A stretch of 55,754 bases of DNA from Bacteroidales bacterium. Lineage in GTDB: Bacteria > Bacteroidota > Bacteroidia > Bacteroidales > Bacteroidaceae. Positions 52,006-55,754 of this stretch are shown here, in pieces. Position numbers and translations under genes: made by a program. The notes beneath the pieces were generated by a model. The model was not told where the DNA came from. It did not search any database and was given only the letters and a program-made list of their open reading frames with translations. Each line of letters begins with the position of its first letter. The first letter of the stretch is position 1. The DNA is taken from the NCBI GenBank assembly GCA_022784065.1, contig JALFUO010000054.1, forward strand, positions 1-55,754, in the 5' to 3' direction.

Positions 52006-52905
52006 TCATCTCCTCGACACCTCTTCGAGCGTGAGCGAGGTGATGAGCAGGTTTTTGTCAAGCACGGCGGTGGCGCGGTACGAGCCGAAGGTCTTGCCCT
52101 CGTTGTCGCGCTGAATGTTCTGATCTACGGAGAAGCGGGCGGTGTAGACAGGGTCGGGCCCGGTGCTGCGCGTGATTTCAAAGTCGCGGTTGAGGGTGAA
52201 GGTGCAGCTTTCGATATGCTCGTTGAACATGCCGTTGATGATTTGCATCACGTCGGCCTTCGTTGCCTTTTGCTTGGTGAGGAAGCGATCCATGACGGTG
52301 GGGATATTCTGGCACACGCGGTCGAAATCGCGTTCGGCAAAACCCGCGAAAAACTCCTCGCAAGCATGCTGGATAAGCGCCTGCATCTCTGCGGGCACCT
52401 CGCTGTCGCGCAGGGTGCCCTGCGCCACGGAAGCCTCTGAGGCATAAGTGCCCTCGGGGTGTTCGGCGAGATAACGCTCGTAGGCCTCGGCCGTGTTTTC
52501 GCGCTGTGCTGCTATCCAGTCGAGCGAGTCGAGCTTCAAGTCGCAGAGTTTGGCGTAATTAGCATTGGCATACATCTCCTTGAAGCGCAAGAAGTCGGCC
52601 TTGTTGCCGCTATTGGCGATATTGCTCCAGTCGAAGAGCATCTGGTTGAGGAGTTTCAGTCGTTTCTGCACCTCGAAAGCGTAAGCACTGTTGGGATAAT
52701 CGGCGAGAAACTGCTCGTAATCGGCAGGATTATCGTTGTCCTCCAAAAGCGCGTAAGCAGTTTCCTCCTCGCCCTTGTTGCCAGTAAGCATCAATGCGCC
52801 ACCCACTGCGCCGCCCACGACAAGCAGGGCAATAATAATGCCGATGATGAGTCTTTTCTTCGATTTCGTGGCCTGCGGCTCGTTTTGTACGTTGTTTTCT
52901 GTCAT
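52006..52905 (-). CDS. Membrane-anchored protein with TPR-like periplasmic domain
   Basis: A 299-residue protein with one N-terminal TM helix (RLIIGIIIALLVVGGAVGGALML, residues 19-41) and a soluble domain, predicted inside-out with the bulk in the periplasm. Repeated EQFLADYPNSAYAFEVQKRL / YERYLAEHPEGTYASEASVA segments look like tetratricopeptide units. The C-terminal half has an NTF2/DUF4878-like look (EEFFAGFAERDFDRVCQNIP) but cannot be assigned firmly. Function unknown. A TAACTTTG element lies upstream on the minus strand. Confidence 0.72.
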   Translation of the reverse strand: MTENNVQNEPQATKSKKRLIIGIIIALLVVGGAVGGALMLTGNKGEEETAYALLEDNDNPADYEQFLADYPNSAYAFEVQKRLKLLNQMLFDWSNIANSGNKADFLRFKEMYANANYAKLCDLKLDSLDWIAAQRENTAEAYERYLAEHPEGTYASEASVAQGTLRDSEVPAEMQALIQHACEEFFAGFAERDFDRVCQNIPTVMDRFLTKQKATKADVMQIINGMFNEHIESCTFTLNRDFEITRSTGPDPVYTARFSVDQNIQRDNEGKTFGSYRATAVLDKNLLITSLTLEEVSRR

Positions 52906-53060
52906 AAAAAAATGTGATTATTGCAATTATCTTACTGCAAAGTTACGCTTTTTTATGTAAAGTCAGAACAAAGCAGGCGCAATATGATAGAATGATTGCG
53001 CCCCGCGCCGGCTTCGCGCCGCCACGCTCCTTGACAGCCGGCGGCACAGTATGGCAGATT

Positions 53061-53091
53061 TTTGGGGAAAGGGATAAAAGGCTTATCTTTG
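53061..53091 (+). promoter_or_regulatory. Orphan Bacteroidetes-type promoter
   Basis: TTTG, 19 nt and TATCTTTG, an exact consensus match. No credible protein gene lies downstream on this strand before oxyR's convergent 3' end; a hairpin terminator follows within about 40 bp. Confidence 0.75.
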
Positions 53092-53097
53092 CACAAG

Positions 53098-53142
53098 CAG
53101 GAAGAGGAAGGGCGCAAGCGCTTCCTCTTTTCGTGTTTTTTG
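53098..53142 (+). ncRNA. Possible very short transcript ending at a hairpin terminator
   Basis: Expected start about 7 nt after TATCTTTG. GAGGAAG/CTTCCTC arms (with an inner CGC/GCG) form a hairpin at about 53104-53128, followed by TTTCGTGTTTTTT. Promoter plus terminator would give a transcript of about 45 nt with no ORF. It might instead be a leader attenuator of something longer. No known RNA family is recognised. Confidence 0.4.
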
Positions 53143-53516
53143 GGGCAAACTATCCTATATGAACGGAAAAATTATCTTATATGACCGTGAAAATTATAAG
53201 CAAGACCGTAAAAATTTGCTCCTTGATAATTTACACTAAGTGCTTTATCCGAGAAATCTTCTTCAAAATCGTCAGAATGATTACGGAGCAAATTTCCTTT
53301 TTCTTAATTATCCCTAAAATTTTGTCCGGAATGGTCTTAACGATTGCAAACGCCAAAAGTAAGTCTCTGCGCAGGACGGAGCTCGGCATTAACAAGTTTT
53401 TGTTATCTATTTCGGAAACCACGAAACGTCTCATCATGCTCTTCAACGCGCGGGGGTGCAGCTGTTGGAAACGTACTATTTCCCGATTCGGCCAATGCAT
53501 ATAATATATCACAAGG

Positions 53517-53551
53517 ACACCGGGCAAAGGGTCAAATCCTTTGCTCGGTGT
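53517..53551 (-). terminator. Hairpin enclosing the oxyR stop codon
   Basis: Arms ACACCG(A/G)GCAAAGG and its complement form a 14-bp stem whose loop contains the oxyR TGA. There is no strong U-run on the minus strand. It could protect the 3' end or act in both directions. Confidence 0.6.
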
Positions 53552-54458
53552 TGTTCATTTTAAGCATTTCCTGGGGCACCGCCTTTCGCACGCTCTCGGC
53601 TAGGAGGCTGCGCAGGGCATAACGGACAAAGCCGGGTGCCGTGAGCAGCTGGATTTCGCGGGTGGGGATAGGTATGGCGAAGGGACGGACAAGCTGACGC
53701 TGGTCGGCAGTGAGCTGCAGCAATGCCAGTTCGGGGATAAACGTGACGCCCTGACCGCTCTCAACCATGCGCATAAAGGTTTCGATGCTGCCGAGGGTGT
53801 AGGCGCGCTTGCTCTGCCGGGCGGACTTGAGGTTGCAAAACTTGACGAGCTGGTCGCGGAAGCAGTGTCCCTCGTCCAAGAGCCACAGAGGCTCGTCCAC
53901 GAGGTCGGACGTCTTGATGCTGCTATGGTCGAAAAGCTGGTCGCCGCGCGAAACGTACGCCATGAACTGCTCGTAATAGAGCGTTTCGGCATCGAAGCCG
54001 GCGAGGTCGCCCGTTGCCACGAGTATGGCGGCATCGATTTTATGGCCAGCAAGGGCTTCTTTGAGCTGGACGGTTTTTAGTTCCGTGACACGCAGGTCGA
54101 GTTCGGGGTGGGTGGCGCAGAGTTTCGGGAAGAAGCGCGGCAACAGGTAAGGGGCAATAGTGGGAAGGATGCCCAGGCGGAACGTACCGCCCATTTCGCT
54201 GCGCTCCTCTGCCACGATGTGCCTGATGCTATCGGCGGCTAAAAGCGTTTCGCGCGCTTTGGCCACGATTTTCTTCCCCAGCTCGGTCGTGCTGACGGCG
54301 TGGGCGGTGCGCTCGAAAATCTTTGCGCCCAATTCCGTTTCGAGTTTCTGCACCATGGCACTGAGCGTAGGCTGCGACACGCGGCACTCGTCGGCCGCGC
54401 GCCCGAAGTGCTTGCATCTATCCACGGCAAGCACGTATTCAAGTTGCTGTAAAGTCAT
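53532..54458 (-). CDS. oxyR: OxyR, hydrogen-peroxide-responsive LysR-type regulator
   Basis: A 308-residue LysR-type transcription factor. HTH: HFGRAADECRVSQPTLSAMVQKLE (residues 17-40). The sensing pair is in place: GHCFRDQLVKFC puts cysteines at residues 199 and 208, identical to the E. coli numbering, with GHC-RDQ conserved. So it should be a thiol-disulfide peroxide sensor. No katA, ahpC or dps is adjacent; the divergent gene is the PTPS-like protein. The promoter on the minus strand is TTTG-N21-TAACTTTG. It is divergent, with 178 bp to 54637. Confidence 0.95.
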   Translation of the reverse strand: MTLQQLEYVLAVDRCKHFGRAADECRVSQPTLSAMVQKLETELGAKIFERTAHAVSTTELGKKIVAKARETLLAADSIRHIVAEERSEMGGTFRLGILPTIAPYLLPRFFPKLCATHPELDLRVTELKTVQLKEALAGHKIDAAILVATGDLAGFDAETLYYEQFMAYVSRGDQLFDHSSIKTSDLVDEPLWLLDEGHCFRDQLVKFCNLKSARQSKRAYTLGSIETFMRMVESGQGVTFIPELALLQLTADQRQLVRPFAIPIPTREIQLLTAPGFVRYALRSLLAESVRKAVPQEMLKMNNTEQRI

Positions 54459-54480
54459 ATATTATCTGTATCAACTTTGG

Positions 54481-54513
54481 CAAAGTTAGGCATTATCTTA
54501 TAAGCAAGACAAA
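54481..54513 (-). promoter_or_regulatory. Bacteroidetes-type promoter of oxyR
   Basis: TTTG, 21 nt and TAACTTTG on the minus strand, 23 bp upstream of the ATG. The spacer is one base longer than usual. Confidence 0.7.
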
Positions 54514-54554
54514 CGTATTATTGAAAATATCTATCATGGCATATAATTTTTCTG

Positions 54555-54585
54555 TTGTAAGACAATTAAAGGATAAATATCTTTG
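54555..54585 (+). promoter_or_regulatory. Bacteroidetes-type promoter of the PTPS-like gene
   Basis: GTTG at the -33 position, 20 nt and TATCTTTG, 51 bp before the ATG. The oxyR promoter is about 40 bp away in the opposite direction, so an OxyR site could affect both. Confidence 0.7.
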
Positions 54586-54636
54586 CATCGGAAAAGAACA
54601 AAAGCAAGTTATTAACCCCTCAAAAAAACAACAGAC

Positions 54637-55203
54637 ATGAGAAGCATCACAACATTCGACATCCAGTACGCCCACCGCTTTTACGGCTTTAAGGGCGAAG
54701 CGCAGTACCTGCACGGACACACGGGCGTGCTGACGCTTGAAGTGGAAGACAGCGTAGAACCTGGCGTGAACATGGTTTACCCCTGCAACGAAATCCAAAA
54801 GGTGGCTTGGAGCGTGCTCAAAAACTTTGACCACGCGCTCGTGCTCCGCCAAGACGACCCGCTGCTGCCCGCAATCCTCGACGTTTACGAGAAGCAAGGC
54901 ATCAAGAACGGACACCCGCAGAACACGATGAAAGGCGAGGCTTTCAAAACAGAGCTTTGCACGGCTTATCCCGACTGCCGCCTTGTGGTGACTAAGGAAA
55001 CGATGACGGTGGAAGGCATGATAAAGATGGTTTACGACCTTCTGAAAGACAAACTCAACATCGCCAAGATTACGTTTACGAGCGGCGTGAACGCTGCCAC
55101 GGCAGAATTCCCCGTAACCAAGAGTATCGATCGCTGCCCGCTCTGCGGCATCGCCCTCAACGAAGACGGCGTTTGCCCGAAATGCGGTTACAAAAAGCAC
55201 TAA
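54637..55203 (+). CDS. 6-pyruvoyl/6-carboxy-tetrahydropterin synthase-like protein with C-terminal zinc ribbon
   Basis: A 188-residue protein of the PTPS/QueD superfamily. The zinc histidines are visible: H13 (YAHRF) and H26/H28 (LHGHTG). FDHALVL (residues 64-70) and TVEGM near residue 134 correspond to the family's DHxxL and PTxEN elements. Two oddities occur. The residue four before HGH, Cys in QueD (CGRLHGH), is Ala22 here. The end carries C167-x2-C170 and C180-x2-C183, a zinc ribbon. The length exceeds typical QueD (about 120 aa). Calling it a queuosine enzyme is not safe. A hairpin (55224-55250) follows. Confidence 0.75.
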   Translation: MRSITTFDIQYAHRFYGFKGEAQYLHGHTGVLTLEVEDSVEPGVNMVYPCNEIQKVAWSVLKNFDHALVLRQDDPLLPAILDVYEKQGIKNGHPQNTMKGEAFKTELCTAYPDCRLVVTKETMTVEGMIKMVYDLLKDKLNIAKITFTSGVNAATAEFPVTKSIDRCPLCGIALNEDGVCPKCGYKKH

Positions 55204-55223
55204 TCGCAACGACTTGCAAACTT

Positions 55224-55256
55224 ATGGGATGCTCCAAACGGGCATCCCATATTTAT
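55224..55256 (+). terminator. Hairpin downstream of the PTPS-like gene
   Basis: ATGGGATGC/GCATCCCAT with a 9-nt loop, then ATTTATAATA. It has a short stem and a weak U-run; a probable terminator. Confidence 0.65.
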
Positions 55257-55303
55257 AATAGTGGATTTTCTTACGAGATAAATCAAAAAACAGCCCGCAA
55301 AAG

Positions 55304-55334
55304 TTGAGTTTCTCCCTAATGTTGCATAATTTTG
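55304..55334 (+). promoter_or_regulatory. Bacteroidetes-type promoter of nagA
   Basis: TTG at the -33 position, 20 nt and TAATTTTG, 40 bp before the ATG. Confidence 0.7.
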
Positions 55335-55374
55335 CAGTAAATGCACTTTGCACGTAAACTTCAAACTAAATACT

Positions 55375-55754
55375 ATGTTCAAACAAATCATCAATGGCCG
55401 CATTCTCACGCCCCAAGGTTGGCTTGAAGGCGGCTCGGTTATCGTGGAAGACGGCAAAATCGCCGAAGTTAGCAACAATAACTTCGCTATCGAGGGAGCA
55501 GAAATCATTGACGCAAAAGGCTGCGACATCGTGCCGGGCGGCATCGAAATGCACGTGCACGGCGGCGGCGGACGCGACTTTATGGAAGGCGAAGAAGAGG
55601 CTTTCCGCGTAGCAGTAGATGCGCACATGCAATACGGCACGACGAGCATCTTCCCCACCCTCTCTTCCTCCACAGTGCCTATGATTGAGAAGGCTTGCGA
55701 AACCTGCACGAAACTGATGGCAGAGCCTAACAGCCCTATACTCGGTCTGCACCT
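55375..55754 (+). CDS. nagA: N-acetylglucosamine-6-phosphate deacetylase, 5' part
   Basis: The first 126 codons, open at the window end and therefore absent from the ORF track. The N-terminus MFKQIINGRILTPQGWLEGG, then IVPGGIEMHVHGGGGRDFMEG (metal motif HVHG) and YGTTSIFPTLSS are typical NagA. The enzyme deacetylates GlcNAc-6-phosphate in amino-sugar catabolism, which would use GlcNAc freed by enzymes like the GH89 protein encoded 9 kb upstream. That link is inference. Confidence 0.93.
   Translation, partial: MFKQIINGRILTPQGWLEGGSVIVEDGKIAEVSNNNFAIEGAEIIDAKGCDIVPGGIEMHVHGGGGRDFMEGEEEAFRVAVDAHMQYGTTSIFPTLSSSTVPMIEKACETCTKLMAEPNSPILGLH

Larger units (their letters stand above)
52906..53531. 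other. Long gap upstream of oxyR's 3' end: promoter-terminator unit, otherwise no supported gene
   Basis: A 626-bp region. The first 55 bp hold the promoter of the membrane-anchored gene. A complete plus-strand promoter and a hairpin with T-run follow (see 53061-53142). The rest is AT-rich; two small ORFs (53181-53504 plus, 53231-53527 minus) match no family I know and look like chance ORFs. Confidence 0.6.

Noticed and set aside
53181-53527. Two overlapping small ORFs near the oxyR 3' end
   Set aside because: No family resemblance, AT-rich low-complexity translations, opposite strands over the same DNA; probably chance.

Overview
The window comes from the chromosome of a Bacteroidales bacterium, most likely Prevotellaceae-like. 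Four things point there. Promoters have the Bacteroidetes form TTTG-N19-21-TAnnTTTG rather than -35/-10. Ribosome binding sites are mostly not recognisable. Two large secreted proteins end in Por/T9SS-like sorting tails (for example IYDLSGRRVNKAQ). Several Bacteroidetes-typical families occur (DUF4924, DUF3316, DUF1573 with a CGCT motif, OMP_b-brl_3 TonB-linked barrel). The species cannot be fixed from this sequence alone.

Layout. 0-13.7 kb is a minus-strand housekeeping block: rimP, nusA, infB, cvpA, sufB, a DedA protein, a DUF3316 protein, an S41 lipoprotein protease, a LysE-type exporter, DUF4924, rfbD and prfC. sufB is not followed by sufC/sufD/sufS. 14.3-21.4 kb holds a periplasmic amidase with an MlaD/MCE protein, argR with a PspC-domain protein, tRNA-Gln(CUG), dnaA (opposite strand), a DUF1573 secreted protein and tRNA-Pro(CGG). 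21.5-25.3 kb carries a divergent GH127/DUF1680-like secreted protein and an OMP_b-brl_3 outer-membrane barrel. 25.8-27.9 kb is a YtrA-type GntR/ABC operon with an operator-like palindrome at its promoter. 28.0-35.3 kb is a seven-gene efflux system organised like E. coli CecR-YbhGFSR plus a TolC: TetR, TolC, HlyD, two separate ABC ATPases and two ABC-2 permeases. 35.5-37.0 kb has an envelope protein and a metallophosphoesterase lipoprotein. 38.3-46.4 kb has a 963-residue secreted protein with a 56-residue small protein missed by the ORF track, and a 1218-residue GH89 alpha-N-acetylglucosaminidase. 46.4-52.9 kb has an HD protein, the CCA-adding enzyme, a YgbA_NO-family protein, mnmA, a GNAT acetyltransferase, a YigZ/IMPACT protein, a MaoC dehydratase and a membrane-anchored protein. 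53.5-55.7 kb has oxyR (with both redox cysteines), a divergent PTPS/QueD-like protein carrying a zinc ribbon, and the start of nagA, cut by the window end.

The most unusual content lies between genes. At least five families of structured repeats occupy the long intergenic gaps: (1) 320-400 bp inverted-repeat elements with GGCGGGCTGAAA ends, in three copies, built from nested and interchangeable palindromic modules; (2) a related 343-bp element upstream of the amidase; (3) an approximately 80-bp array of four GTTACAAA-type palindromes, in three copies, always close to family 1; (4) an approximately 380-bp inverted-repeat element in two copies, one of which supplies the last codons and stop of the CCA-adding enzyme; (5) small palindromes GGGCGTTTTGCAAAACGCCC and TGCCTGGAAGGCA that occur alone or embedded in the larger elements. 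No transposase, CRISPR, prophage or rRNA was seen. The repeats are the best candidate here for an incompletely described system: non-autonomous, modular, palindrome-in-palindrome elements.
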